This document shows positions 18,956-29,210 of a DNA stretch of 64,000 bases, piece by piece. The translations under genes were made by a program, and so were the position numbers. Each line of letters starts with the position of its first letter. Positions within the stretch are counted from its first letter, which is position 1. Under the pieces are notes generated by a model, which saw only the letters and a list, made by a program, of their open reading frames with translations, did no database searches and was not told the DNA's origin. The DNA comes from Citrobacter sp. Awk 4 (lineage in GTDB: Bacteria; Pseudomonadota; Gammaproteobacteria; Enterobacterales; Enterobacteriaceae). The stretch covers positions 62,001 to 126,000 of the forward strand of contig NZ_JANEWG010000002.1 in NCBI RefSeq assembly GCF_028069725.1, in the 5' to 3' direction.

Positions 18956-19323
18956 TAATTTTTCCTGTAGATAACATACGATGGATGAGCGCTGCGATAA
19001 CCTGGTCCTGCCCACATATCACGTTGGCGAAAATCAGAGTACCAAGTGGTGCCATCAAAAATCGCCATATGCCCGTTTCGGTTTCCGCCCGGATAGGGTT
19101 GTATGATGACAACATCTCCTGCGAGCAAATTTTCTCCTATGCCTATGGCTCTAAAACCGGCGTTCTCCAACAATATTCCATAGTCTTTAGCTGAATTGGT
19201 GTGACCAATTTCTACTCCACCTGCACTGATTGCTTCTCTTGTGTACTCAGCACAACGACCAAGAGACCTGGCGTTTGCGTGCCCTTTGGCGTGATCAACC
19301 GCTGCATTTCTATTCCATTCCAT
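18955..19323 (-). CDS. Putative NlpC/P60-CHAP-like peptidoglycan amidase (BPSL0067-like), candidate secreted effector
   Basis: 122 residues with no signal peptide. The fold signature is papain-like: nucleophile Cys24 in LGRCAEYTREA at the start of a helix, His85 in NGHMAIFDG on a strand, then acidic Asp97 in WYSDF. The overall wording resembles proteins named BPSL0067 family, a CHAP-like group that I relate (from memory) to T6SS amidase effectors. The start at 19323 (MEWNRNAAVDHAKGH) was chosen for the GGAAA about 8 bases ahead; in-frame starts at 19344 and 19356 would add 7 or 11 residues. The next gene is a periplasmic protein with TAATG overlap, giving an effector-immunity layout. No secretion-system gene is in the window, so delivery is unknown. 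Confidence 0.7.
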   Translation of the reverse strand: MEWNRNAAVDHAKGHANARSLGRCAEYTREAISAGGVEIGHTNSAKDYGILLENAGFRAIGIGENLLAGDVVIIQPYPGGNRNGHMAIFDGTTWYSDFRQRDMWAGPGYRSAHPSYVIYRKN

Positions 19324-19672
19324 ACTTATTTCCGTTTTTAACATGGCGAAAAACACAAATAATCCGCTGATTTATAATTATTTTTTTACACAAGGTGCCA
19401 TAGGTAAAAAGTATGAGAATTGTAAAAGCATGGGGAATGTGGATAAATTTTAATAGGGGTATTATCACGTTAATATTGAACAATTCTTTTGCAGAGAGGG
19501 TTTCTTTCAGCGCCGTTTAACATGGGTACAGCCATTGAAATATCCCCTCCATATACCAGGGGGATAATCTTAACGGTCGCGGAACGGCTCGCGCTCGCGA
19601 TTTATTTCAATCGGGAAACCAGTTCAAACTCGGTAAAGTTCACCGGACGCTGTTGCTGTATAGGGATATTCC
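19324..19672. other. AT-rich region and unidentified remnant upstream of the amidase-like gene
   Basis: 349 bases with no recognisable gene. 19324-19480 is AT-rich and likely holds the leftward promoter of the effector pair. 19485-19672 has a different composition and includes a dyad around 19540-19570 (ATCCCCTCC ... CCAGGGGGAT). On the minus strand an open frame from the repeat junction at 19673 to a TAA at 19602 reads NFTEFELVSRLK at its end, possibly the tail of a truncated gene. I do not recognise it. Confidence 0.5.
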
Positions 19673-19874
19673 CGGCGACGCGCTGTTTTTGCGGCTCTCG
19701 ATTCGTGAAGGGATGGCAAAAGGGGCCGGATTTGGCGCCGCTTCCCACGGTGCGGGAACCGCGCGCTCCTATGAACTGGGTCAACAGGAAGGCGTAGTGG
19801 CCAGCCTGGTGATGATGCTTTCAGGGGTTGTGACCGTGCTGGCGGCACCGCTGGTCGCCAGAGTTATGTTCTAA
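19673..19874 (+). pseudogene. Truncated second copy of the cidB-like 3' end (direct repeat copy 2)
   Basis: This encodes only the last 66 residues of the CidB/LrgB-like protein (GDALFLRLSIREGMAKGAG to the C-terminal ARVMF) with the protein sequence unchanged from copy 1. There is no upstream part of the gene and no sensible start: the frame extends left into unrelated sequence. It is the far boundary of the accessory module, so it is either the original 3' end left after an insertion or a duplicated scar. Confidence 0.93.
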
Positions 19875-19956
19875 TTTCGCTGTAGGCAATGTTCATTACT
19901 CTGTGTACTCATTACACTGGCGGGTAACTCTACTCGCTGGTGTAAGGATACAAAGT

Positions 19957-20904
19957 GTGAAGTATTTATGGCTGTCTGTTCTCTTATTTAGCCAGTCCGT
20001 TCTGGCCTGGTGTCCTGATGAAAATCAACACATCACCTTACAGGGTAAGCTGGTGCAGCACACTTATCCTGGGCCGCCGAATTTCGAAAGCATCAAGGAT
20101 GGCGACGAAGCGCTGACGTACGATTTTTTGCAGCTTAACTCGCCTTTTGAATGCAATATCGCCAGCGCAGGCGAAACGGTTCCGGAAGTGCAGCTTATTT
20201 TCATCGATAAGACGAAAGTCACATATGCCGACATCGCGCCGAGTCTGGGCAAAGAGGTGATCGTGACGGGGGAAACGATGTACCAGCAGTCTGGCTGGCA
20301 CTTCACGTCCGTATTACTCCTGCTGGATGATGTAAAAGAGGTCAGCGGGGCGGACACGCCAGAGCAGAAAAAAAGTATGTTGGTTCAGTTGCAACAGTTT
20401 CAGCAGGCGCTGCGTGAAAAAAACGTGGCTGCGCTGAAAGCGTATTTTGTGTTTCCGGTTGAGGGCGATACGTGGGGCTTTTTCCCTCATATTGATTCGC
20501 AGGAGCCGGAAAAACTCACCGAAGCCGTTTTTGACAAAAATGCGACAAAAGTCATTGATAGCGTGCAGATGCTCAGTGAAATCGCGGTGGACCCTAATGC
20601 GCAGACCCTCGGCGAGCGCAGGATAAACGCGTTGTCTGAAGCAGAACAAAAACGCCACTACTTTCCAGCAGAAGACGATGGGATGTTCTTTTACGAGGAA
20701 AATGGGCAAAAGCATACGGTGGAAGGAACGTGCGATACCGTTGCGGGCGGCGAGTTCGAAGAGGGAGGTTTGCGTCTTTATCTGGGGACCAGCGCGAACA
20801 AACAGCTCCCCGGACTCTCTGAGTACTGCGATGGCGCGTCGACTTACATTTTTAAGCTTATAGACGGAAAACTCAGACTGGTTGCCAGCTTTACCGTGGG
20901 GTAA
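19957..20904 (+). CDS. Secreted protein with DUF4431-like domain, unknown function
   Basis: 315 residues. The GTG start at 19957 is preceded by TAAGGA 8 bases upstream and puts a signal peptide (VKYLWLSVLLFSQSVLA) at the N-terminus, cleaved before WCPDENQ. The mature N-terminal part (HITLQGKLVQHTYPGPPNFE, GDEALTYDFLQL, and the LGKEVIVTGE block) looks like DUF4431. The C-terminal half (FQQALREKNVAALKAYFVFP onward, ending FKLIDGKLRLVASFTVG) resembles a periplasmic ligand-binding or NTF2-like domain. Role unknown. Its place next to an effector/immunity-like pair hints at a related periplasmic function, but that is speculative. Confidence 0.75.
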   Translation: MKYLWLSVLLFSQSVLAWCPDENQHITLQGKLVQHTYPGPPNFESIKDGDEALTYDFLQLNSPFECNIASAGETVPEVQLIFIDKTKVTYADIAPSLGKEVIVTGETMYQQSGWHFTSVLLLLDDVKEVSGADTPEQKKSMLVQLQQFQQALREKNVAALKAYFVFPVEGDTWGFFPHIDSQEPEKLTEAVFDKNATKVIDSVQMLSEIAVDPNAQTLGERRINALSEAEQKRHYFPAEDDGMFFYEENGQKHTVEGTCDTVAGGEFEEGGLRLYLGTSANKQLPGLSEYCDGASTYIFKLIDGKLRLVASFTVG

Positions 20905-20951
20905 ACATGTATTGATGATTCCCCGGCCAGGACGGCCGGGGAATGGGGAGA

Positions 20952-22912
<1,961 letters not shown>

Positions 22913-22950
22913 CACAGACTCTCCAGAGGCCCCCTGCGTCTTTCGCGCCA

Positions 22951-23041
22951 CAGGTTCGTTGGCCGCACTCACCCACCCCAGTCACATAGTGGGCTATGCT
23001 CCTGGGGATGTGCTCGCTTGCCGCCTTCCTGTAACACGAAA
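22951..23041. repeat. Enterobacterial palindromic repeat between acs and yjcH
   Basis: It runs from CAGGTTCGTTGGCCGCACTC, through a central stem CCCCAG/CTGGGG with CATAG/CTATG inside it, to GCTTGCCGCCTTCCTGTAAC. This is the same dispersed family as 8331-8450 but with a better preserved interior. As an intercistronic hairpin it could lower expression of yjcH-actP relative to acs or block 3' decay. Confidence 0.75.
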
Positions 23042-23099
23042 TCCTTTGGGGGAGGTTTTTATATTTCCCTCCCGGTGAAGAGAGGGTAGGGGTAGATTT

Positions 23100-23136
23100 G
23101 TAGGCCGGATAAGACGCTTATGCGTCGCTATCCGGA
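23100..23136. repeat. REP unit after acs
   Basis: GTAGGCCGGATAAGACGC ... GCGTCGCTATCCGGA, a single REP immediately downstream of the acs stop and inside the acs-yjcH-actP transcript. Confidence 0.88.
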
Positions 23137-23145
23137 ATATTTTTC

Positions 23146-25104
23146 TTACGATGGCATCGCGATGGCCTGCTTCTCTTCGAGCAGTTTCTCTACCACGCCT
23201 GGATCGGCGAGAGTTGAGGTATCGCCCAGATTGCTGGTATCGCCCGCCGCGATCTTGCGCAGAATACGGCGCATAATCTTGCCTGAACGGGTTTTAGGCA
23301 GAGAGTCGGTCCAGTGCAGCACATCTGGCGTCGCCAGCGGGCCAATCTCTTTACGCACCCAGTTGCGCACTTCTGTGTACAGCTCCGGTGACGGTTCTTC
23401 GCCGTGATTCAGCGTCACGTAGGCATAAATCGCTTGCCCCTTGATGCTGTGCGGAATACCGACCACCGCCGCTTCGGCGATTTTTGGATGCGACACCAGC
23501 GCTGACTCAATCTCCGCCGTCCCCAGACGGTGACCGGAGACGTTCAACACGTCATCGACGCGTCCGGTGATCCAGTAGTAGCCGTCTTCGTCACGACGCG
23601 CGCCATCACCGCTGAAATACATATTTTTGAAGGTAGAGAAGTAGGTTTGCTCAAAGCGTTCGTGATCGCCAAACAGCGTGCGCGCCTGTCCGGGCCAGGA
23701 ATCCGTGATCACCAGATTGCCTTCGGTTGCCCCTTCCAGCGGATTGCCTTCGTTATCCACCAGCGCTGGTTGTACGCCGAAGAAGGGATGTGTCGCAGAG
23801 CCTGCTTTCAGTTCGGTCGCGCCCGGCATTGGCGTGATCATGAAGCCACCGGTTTCCGTCTGCCACCAGGTGTCTACTACCGGGCATTTCTCGTTACCGA
23901 TCTTCTTCCAGTACCATTCCCAGGCCTCCGGGTTGATCGGCTCGCCAACCGAACCGAGGATGCGCAGGGAAGAGCGGTCAGTACCTTCAATGGCCTTATC
24001 GCCTTCCGCCATCAGGGCGCGAATAGCGGTAGGTGCGGTGTAGAGAATGTTGACCTGGTGTTTGTCCACCACTTGCGACATTCGCGCAGGGGTCGGCCAG
24101 TTCGGTACACCTTCAAACATCAGGGTGGTCGCGCCGCAGGCCAGCGGTCCGTACAGCAGGTAGCTGTGCCCGGTAACCCAGCCCACATCGGCGGTGCACC
24201 AGTAGATATCGCCCGGGTGATAGTCAAAGACATATTTGAACGTCGTGGCGGCATACACCAGATAACCCCCGGTTGTGTGCAGCACACCTTTGGGTTTGCC
24301 GGTAGAACCGGACGTGTAGAGGATGAACAGCGGATCTTCGGCGTTCACTTCGACAGGCTGATGATCGGCGCTGGCTTGTTCAATCAGATCGCTCCACCAC
24401 AGGTCGCGACCTTCCTGCCAGTCAATTTTTCCGCCTGTGCGTTTCAGCACCACCACATGCTCAACGCTCTTCACGTTGGGATTTTTCAGCGCGTCATCGA
24501 CGTTCTTTTTCAGTGGGATGCTGCGCCCGGCGCGTACGCCTTCATCGGCGGTAATCACCAAACGTGAGCTGGAGTCGATAATGCGCCCGGCAACGGCTTC
24601 CGGTGAGAAGCCGCCAAAGATAACCGAATGCACGGCGCCGATACGGGCACAAGCCAGCATTGCGACCGCCGCTTCCGGCACCATCGGCATGTAGATTGCC
24701 ACGACGTCGCCTTTTTTAATGCCCAGCTCAAGCAGGGTGTTGGCGAAACGGCAGACGTCGCGATGCAGTTCGCGATAGGTAATGTGTTTGCTCTGTGAGG
24801 CGTCGTCGCCCTCCCAGATGATGGCGGTGCGATCGCCATTTTCCTGTAGATGCCGGTCAAGACAGTTTGCCGCCAGATTCAGCGTACCGTCCTCGTACCA
24901 TTTAATTGAGACGTTACCTGGAGCAAAGGAGGTGTTTTTCACCTTCTGATACGGTTTGATCCAGTCGAGAATTTTGCCCTGTTCGCCCCAAAAGGTATCG
25001 GGATCGTTGATGGATTGCTGATATTTGGCTTCGTACTGCTCTGGGTTGATCAGGCAACGATCCGCAATGTTTGCGGGAATAGCGTGTTTATGGATTTGGC
25101 TCAT
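23146..25104 (-). CDS. acs: Acetyl-CoA synthetase
   Basis: 652 residues, the usual Acs length. It activates acetate with ATP and CoA through acetyl-AMP. AMP-forming motifs are visible: [12 protein letters not shown] (P-loop, about 264-275), the WWQTETGG adenylate-binding block (about 413-420), and the C-terminal [11 protein letters not shown] with the catalytic Lys that is regulated by acetylation. First gene of the operon with yjcH and actP. In E. coli the promoter is CRP-activated; the region between acs and nrfA is shared and divergent here. Confidence 0.98.
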   Translation of the reverse strand: MSQIHKHAIPANIADRCLINPEQYEAKYQQSINDPDTFWGEQGKILDWIKPYQKVKNTSFAPGNVSIKWYEDGTLNLAANCLDRHLQENGDRTAIIWEGDDASQSKHITYRELHRDVCRFANTLLELGIKKGDVVAIYMPMVPEAAVAMLACARIGAVHSVIFGGFSPEAVAGRIIDSSSRLVITADEGVRAGRSIPLKKNVDDALKNPNVKSVEHVVVLKRTGGKIDWQEGRDLWWSDLIEQASADHQPVEVNAEDPLFILYTSGSTGKPKGVLHTTGGYLVYAATTFKYVFDYHPGDIYWCTADVGWVTGHSYLLYGPLACGATTLMFEGVPNWPTPARMSQVVDKHQVNILYTAPTAIRALMAEGDKAIEGTDRSSLRILGSVGEPINPEAWEWYWKKIGNEKCPVVDTWWQTETGGFMITPMPGATELKAGSATHPFFGVQPALVDNEGNPLEGATEGNLVITDSWPGQARTLFGDHERFEQTYFSTFKNMYFSGDGARRDEDGYYWITGRVDDVLNVSGHRLGTAEIESALVSHPKIAEAAVVGIPHSIKGQAIYAYVTLNHGEEPSPELYTEVRNWVRKEIGPLATPDVLHWTDSLPKTRSGKIMRRILRKIAAGDTSNLGDTSTLADPGVVEKLLEEKQAIAMPS

Positions 25105-25538
25105 GGTTTTTGTTCTCCTTGTAAGATGTTAATAATATGTCTCATAAACGTTAAATGTAGGGGCTTTGACAGTTTTGTTTAGTATTTGCGCGGCAGATCA
25201 CGCAAAAACAGAATTGTGCAAATTAGCGGCAAACTGATTTTTGAAGGGAACTCGCAAAAATGAGTTAATTCTTTCTATAACATGACGTTATAAGTAATTT
25301 TTTGAAAATGTGCGTTGTGTCGAAAGTTGAGCAAAGAAGTGGGCGATAAAGGCGGTTAATAACTCTAAAGTGGTATTTAACATGCACTTACAATTGATTA
25401 AAGACAACATTCTTAACAGGGTTATTTGTTACACATAGAGGGGAGCAATGTCATAACAGTGTTCGTGCGGTTGCTGTTATGGAAGAACAATAAAAGAACC
25501 GCCATTGCAGACAATGGCGCAATCTGGATGAGACCTCT
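25105..25538. other. Divergent acs/nrfA regulatory region and nrfA leader
   Basis: 434 bases with no gene. It holds the leftward acs promoter, the rightward nrf promoter with an FNR-like site (25394-25407) and an nrfA leader with two inverted repeats: 25453-25480 (ATAACAG ... CTGTTAT) and 25501-25518 (GCCATTG-CAGA-CAATGGC). CRP-like half-sites (for example TTGCGC ... ATCACGCAA near 25188-25207) fit acs control but are weak. Confidence 0.6.
25394..25407 (+). promoter_or_regulatory. FNR-like site upstream of nrfA
   Basis: TTGAT-TAAA-GACAA resembles the FNR consensus TTGAT-N4-ATCAA, with two mismatches in the right half. The nrf operon is FNR-activated in E. coli, and the position is right for a start near 25442. 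Confidence 0.55.
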
Positions 25539-26975
25539 ATGGCAAGGATTACACAACGCGCACGCCGTTTCTTCAGCCTTATATTGCCTTTTTTATTTAT
25601 TTCAACTGTTTACGCTGAGCAAACGCCCGTACCCGCAAAAACCGTTACCGTTGAAGCGAAGAATGAAACTTTCGCGCCTCAACATCCCGATCAATACCTC
25701 TCTTGGAAAGCCACTTCGGAGCAATCCAAACGTGAAGACGCACTGGCTGAAGATCCACGTCTGGTGATCCTGTGGGCGGGATATCCCTTCTCCCGTGATT
25801 ACAACAAACCGCGTGGCCACGCGTATGCGGTCACCGATGTGCGCGAAACACTGCGTACCGGTGCGCCGAAAAACGCGGAAGACGGCCCGCTGCCGATGGC
25901 CTGTTGGAGTTGTAAAAGCCCGGATGTCGCACGCCTGATCCAAAAAGAGGGCGAAGACGGCTACTTCCACGGTAAATGGGCGCGTGGCGGCCCGGAAATC
26001 GTTAACAATTTAGGCTGTGCCGACTGCCATAACACCGCCTCGCCAGATTTTGCCAAAGGTAAACCGGAGCTTACGCTGTCGCGCCCCTATGCTGAACGTG
26101 CGATGGACGCCATTGGTAAACCGTTTGATAAGGCCAGCCGTTTCGACCAGCAATCCATGGTTTGCGGTCAGTGCCACGTGGAGTACTACTTTGACGGTAA
26201 AAAGAAAGCCGTTAAATTCCCGTGGGACGACGGTATGACCGTTGAAAATATGGAGAAATACTACGACACCATCGCCTTCTCCGACTGGACCAACTCACTG
26301 TCGAAAGCGCCAATGCTGAAAGCGCAGCACCCGGAGTATGAAACCTGGAGCGAGGGCATTCACGGCAAAAACAACGTGACTTGCATCGACTGCCACATGC
26401 CGAAAGTGCAGAACGCAGAAGGCAAACTCTACACCGACCATAAGATTGGCAATCCGTTCGACAACTTCGCTCAGACCTGCGCCAACTGCCATACGCAAGA
26501 CAAAGCCACGCTGCAAAAAGTGGTCGCCGACCGTAAACAGGCGATTCATGACCTGAAAATCAAGGTTGAGGATCAACTGGTTCGAGCCCATTTTGAAGCG
26601 AAAGCGGCATGGGATGCCGGAGCGACAGAGGCGGAAATGAAGCCGATTCTCGAAGATATCCGCCATGCTCAATGGCGCTGGGATCTGGCGATTGCTTCGC
26701 ACGGTATTCATATGCACGCCCCGGACGAAGGTCTGCGGATGCTGGGTAGCGCGATGGACAAAGCCGCTGATGCGCGAACCAAACTGGTACGTCTGCTGGC
26801 GACCAAAGGCATCACCCATGAAATCCCGCTGCCGGACATCTCCACCAAAGAGAAAGCCCAGCAAGCGATTGGTCTGGACGTGCAGAAAATCAACGCCGAG
26901 AAGCAGGACTTCATTAAAACGGTGATTCCGCAATGGGAAGATCAGGCGCGTAAAAACGGTCTGTTAAGCCAATAA
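25539..26975 (+). CDS. nrfA: Periplasmic cytochrome c552 nitrite reductase NrfA
   Basis: 478 residues with a signal peptide (to about residue 26, VYAEQ). It reduces nitrite to ammonium with six electrons. The pentaheme pattern is complete: the active-site CWSCK motif (lysine-ligated heme) and four CxxCH motifs (CADCH, CGQCH, CIDCH, CANCH). The CWSCK heme needs the dedicated NrfEFG lyase encoded downstream. Length and sequence match E. coli NrfA. First gene of the nrf operon. Confidence 0.98.
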   Translation: MARITQRARRFFSLILPFLFISTVYAEQTPVPAKTVTVEAKNETFAPQHPDQYLSWKATSEQSKREDALAEDPRLVILWAGYPFSRDYNKPRGHAYAVTDVRETLRTGAPKNAEDGPLPMACWSCKSPDVARLIQKEGEDGYFHGKWARGGPEIVNNLGCADCHNTASPDFAKGKPELTLSRPYAERAMDAIGKPFDKASRFDQQSMVCGQCHVEYYFDGKKKAVKFPWDDGMTVENMEKYYDTIAFSDWTNSLSKAPMLKAQHPEYETWSEGIHGKNNVTCIDCHMPKVQNAEGKLYTDHKIGNPFDNFAQTCANCHTQDKATLQKVVADRKQAIHDLKIKVEDQLVRAHFEAKAAWDAGATEAEMKPILEDIRHAQWRWDLAIASHGIHMHAPDEGLRMLGSAMDKAADARTKLVRLLATKGITHEIPLPDISTKEKAQQAIGLDVQKINAEKQDFIKTVIPQWEDQARKNGLLSQ

Positions 26976-26980
26976 CCCCT

Positions 26981-27000
26981 TCTGCCCCGCAAGGGGCAGA
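26981..27000 (+). other. Intercistronic hairpin between nrfA and nrfB
   Basis: TCTGCCCC-GCAA-GGGGCAGA, a perfect 8-bp stem with a GNRA-type GCAA tetraloop 5 bases after the nrfA stop. No T run follows, so it is more likely an RNA stability or processing element than a terminator. Confidence 0.7.
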
Positions 27001-27018
27001 TAACTCAACGGAGTGAAT

Positions 27019-27585
27019 ATGAGCGTATTACGTTCGTTATTAACTGCTGGGGTGCTGGCGTCAGGTCTGTTCTGGAGCCTGAGTGGAATGAGCGCCACGC
27101 CAACGCCGCAGGAGTCTGAACAACGCTGGACGGTGACTCAGCAGCGCAGCCCTGATGCGGCATGCCTGGACTGCCACAAGCCGGACACCGAAGGTATGCA
27201 TGGTAAACATGCCTCCGCCATTAACCCGAATAACAAATTGCCGGTCACCTGCACCAACTGTCATGGCCAGCCGTCACCCCAGCACCGCGAAGGGGTGAAG
27301 GATGTGATGCGCTTTAACGAGCCGATGTATAGCGTCGAGCAGCAGAACAGCGTCTGTATGTCCTGTCACCTGCCCGAGCAGTTGCAAAAAGCGTTCTGGC
27401 CGCATGATGTCCATGTGACGAAAGTGACGTGCGCCAGTTGTCACACGTTGCATCCAAAGCAAGACACGATGCAGACGTTAAATGATAAAGAACGGATCAA
27501 GATTTGCGTCGATTGCCACAGCGATCAGCGTAACAATCCGAACTTTAATCCGGCGTCCGTTCCCTTGCTTAAGGAGCATCCATGA
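27019..27585 (+). CDS. nrfB: Pentaheme c-type cytochrome NrfB
   Basis: 188 residues, as in E. coli. Signal peptide at the N-terminus ([20 protein letters not shown]). Five CxxCH hemes: CLDCH, CTNCH, CMSCH, CASCH and CVDCH. It passes electrons from the NrfCD quinol oxidase to NrfA in the periplasm. The start at 27019 follows CGGAG and matches the family; a GTG two codons earlier is possible. Confidence 0.97.
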   Translation: MSVLRSLLTAGVLASGLFWSLSGMSATPTPQESEQRWTVTQQRSPDAACLDCHKPDTEGMHGKHASAINPNNKLPVTCTNCHGQPSPQHREGVKDVMRFNEPMYSVEQQNSVCMSCHLPEQLQKAFWPHDVHVTKVTCASCHTLHPKQDTMQTLNDKERIKICVDCHSDQRNNPNFNPASVPLLKEHP

Positions 27586-28253
27586 GTTGCTCCCGTCGCC
27601 AGTTTATCACCCGCGTCGGCGCGCTGGTGGCGGTTAGCGCAACGGCAGGACGCGTGGTAGCAAAAACGTTGAACATCAACGGAGTTCGTTACGGTATGGT
27701 GCATGATGAAACATTGTGCATCGGCTGTACCGCCTGTATGGATGCCTGTCGGGAAGTGAATAAGGTGCCGGAAGGGGTATCGCGTCTGACGATTATTCGA
27801 AGCGAGCCGCAGGGCACATTTCCAGATGTGAAATATCGCTTCTTCCGTCACTCGTGCCAGCACTGCGAGCATGCGCCCTGTGTTGACGTCTGCCCGACGG
27901 GGGCCTCATTCCGCGATGCCGCCAGCGGTATTGTGGATGTGAATCCGGATCTCTGCGTCGGTTGTCAGTACTGTATCGCCGCCTGTCCGTATCGCGTGCG
28001 GTTTATCCACCCGGTGACGAAGACGGCGGATAAATGCGATTTCTGCCGGAAGACCAATCTGAAAGCGGGCAAGCTGCCCGCCTGCGTCGAGTCCTGCCCG
28101 ACGAAGGCGCTGACGTTTGGCAATCTGGACGATCCCAACAGCGAGATTTCCCGTCTGTTGCAGCAGAAAACGACCTACCGCTACAAGCTGGCGTTGGGTA
28201 CCAAACCGAAGGTCTACCGCGTTCCCTTTAAATTTGGGGAGGTGAGCCAATGA
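27582..28253 (+). CDS. nrfC: Ferredoxin-like [4Fe-4S] protein NrfC
   Basis: 223 residues with a Tat-like N-terminus ([17 protein letters not shown]) and four cysteine clusters ([39 protein letters not shown] ... CVESC), each able to hold a [4Fe-4S] centre. Periplasmic electron-transfer subunit between the membrane quinol oxidase NrfD and NrfB. Overlaps nrfB and nrfD by 4 bases each. Confidence 0.97.
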   Translation: MSCSRRQFITRVGALVAVSATAGRVVAKTLNINGVRYGMVHDETLCIGCTACMDACREVNKVPEGVSRLTIIRSEPQGTFPDVKYRFFRHSCQHCEHAPCVDVCPTGASFRDAASGIVDVNPDLCVGCQYCIAACPYRVRFIHPVTKTADKCDFCRKTNLKAGKLPACVESCPTKALTFGNLDDPNSEISRLLQQKTTYRYKLALGTKPKVYRVPFKFGEVSQ

Positions 28254-29206
28254 CGCACGCTTCTGCTTTCCATTTTGAATCGCTGGTGTGGGACTGGCCC
28301 ATTGCCATCTACCTGTTTTTGATCGGGATCTCCGCCGGCGTGGTCACGCTGGCCATCCTGCTGCGCCGTTTCCATCCGGAAGCGGGCGGGGCGGACAGCA
28401 CGCTACTGCGCACGACGCTGGTAGTGGGGCCGGGCGCAATTATTCTCGGCCTGCTGATCCTCGTCTTCCACCTGACGCGCCCGTGGACCTTCTGGAAGCT
28501 GATGTTCCACTACAGCTTCACCTCGGTGATGTCGATGGGCGTCATGCTGTTCCAGCTTTATATGGTCGTTCTTGTCCTGTGGCTGGCAAAAATCTTTGAA
28601 AAAGAGGTGATTGCCCTGCAACAGCGCTGGCTACCAAGGCTGGGACTGGTGCAGAAGGTTCTCACGCTGTTGACGCCGTTCCATCGCTTGCTTGAAACAG
28701 TGATGCTGATTCTGGCGGTGCTGCTCGGGGCATATACCGGTTTTCTGCTCTCGGCGCTGAAGTCCTATCCGTTCCTGAATAACCCGATTTTGCCGGTTCT
28801 GTTCCTGTTCTCGGGGATCTCTTCCGGGGCGGCGGTGGCGCTGATCGCGATGGCTTTGCGTCAGCGCGGCAATCCGCACAGCACCGAAGCGCACTTTGTA
28901 CACCGCATGGAAACCCCGGTGGTGTGGCTGGAAATCTTCCTGCTGGCGGCGTTTTTCGTCGGGCTGGCGCTGGGTGATGACGGCAAAATGCGCGCGCTGT
29001 CGGCGGCGCTGGGCGGCGGATTCTGGACCTGGTGGTTCTGGCTGGGTGTGGCGGGATTGGGATTGATTGTGCCGATGCTGTTAAAGCCCTGGGCGAATCG
29101 CGGTTCGACGTTTCATGGCGTGCTGGCGGTCTGCGGCGCCAGTCTGACCGGCGTTTTGTTACTGCGCTTCTTTATTCTTTATGCAGGGCAACTGACGGTG
29201 GCATAG
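28250..29206 (+). CDS. nrfD: Membrane quinol-oxidising subunit NrfD
   Basis: 318 residues, eight or more membrane spans, NrfD/PsrC family. It oxidises menaquinol and hands electrons to NrfC. It has the usual length and the ATGA overlap with nrfC. Confidence 0.96.
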   Translation: MTHASAFHFESLVWDWPIAIYLFLIGISAGVVTLAILLRRFHPEAGGADSTLLRTTLVVGPGAIILGLLILVFHLTRPWTFWKLMFHYSFTSVMSMGVMLFQLYMVVLVLWLAKIFEKEVIALQQRWLPRLGLVQKVLTLLTPFHRLLETVMLILAVLLGAYTGFLLSALKSYPFLNNPILPVLFLFSGISSGAAVALIAMALRQRGNPHSTEAHFVHRMETPVVWLEIFLLAAFFVGLALGDDGKMRALSAALGGGFWTWWFWLGVAGLGLIVPMLLKPWANRGSTFHGVLAVCGASLTGVLLLRFFILYAGQLTVA

Positions 29207-29210
29207 TTTT

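Noticed and set aside
18955-19323. Calling a complete type VI secretion locus
   Set aside because: Only an effector-like and an immunity-like gene are present; no Hcp, VgrG or structural T6SS gene is in the window.
19673-19874. A functional small gene from the cidB fragment
   Set aside because: It lacks the first two thirds of the protein and any proper start; it is a repeat or pseudogene remnant.
23530-24567. Long plus-strand frame opposite acs (345 codons)
   Set aside because: Acs is unmistakable on the other strand; the shadow has no recognisable motif or ribosome site.
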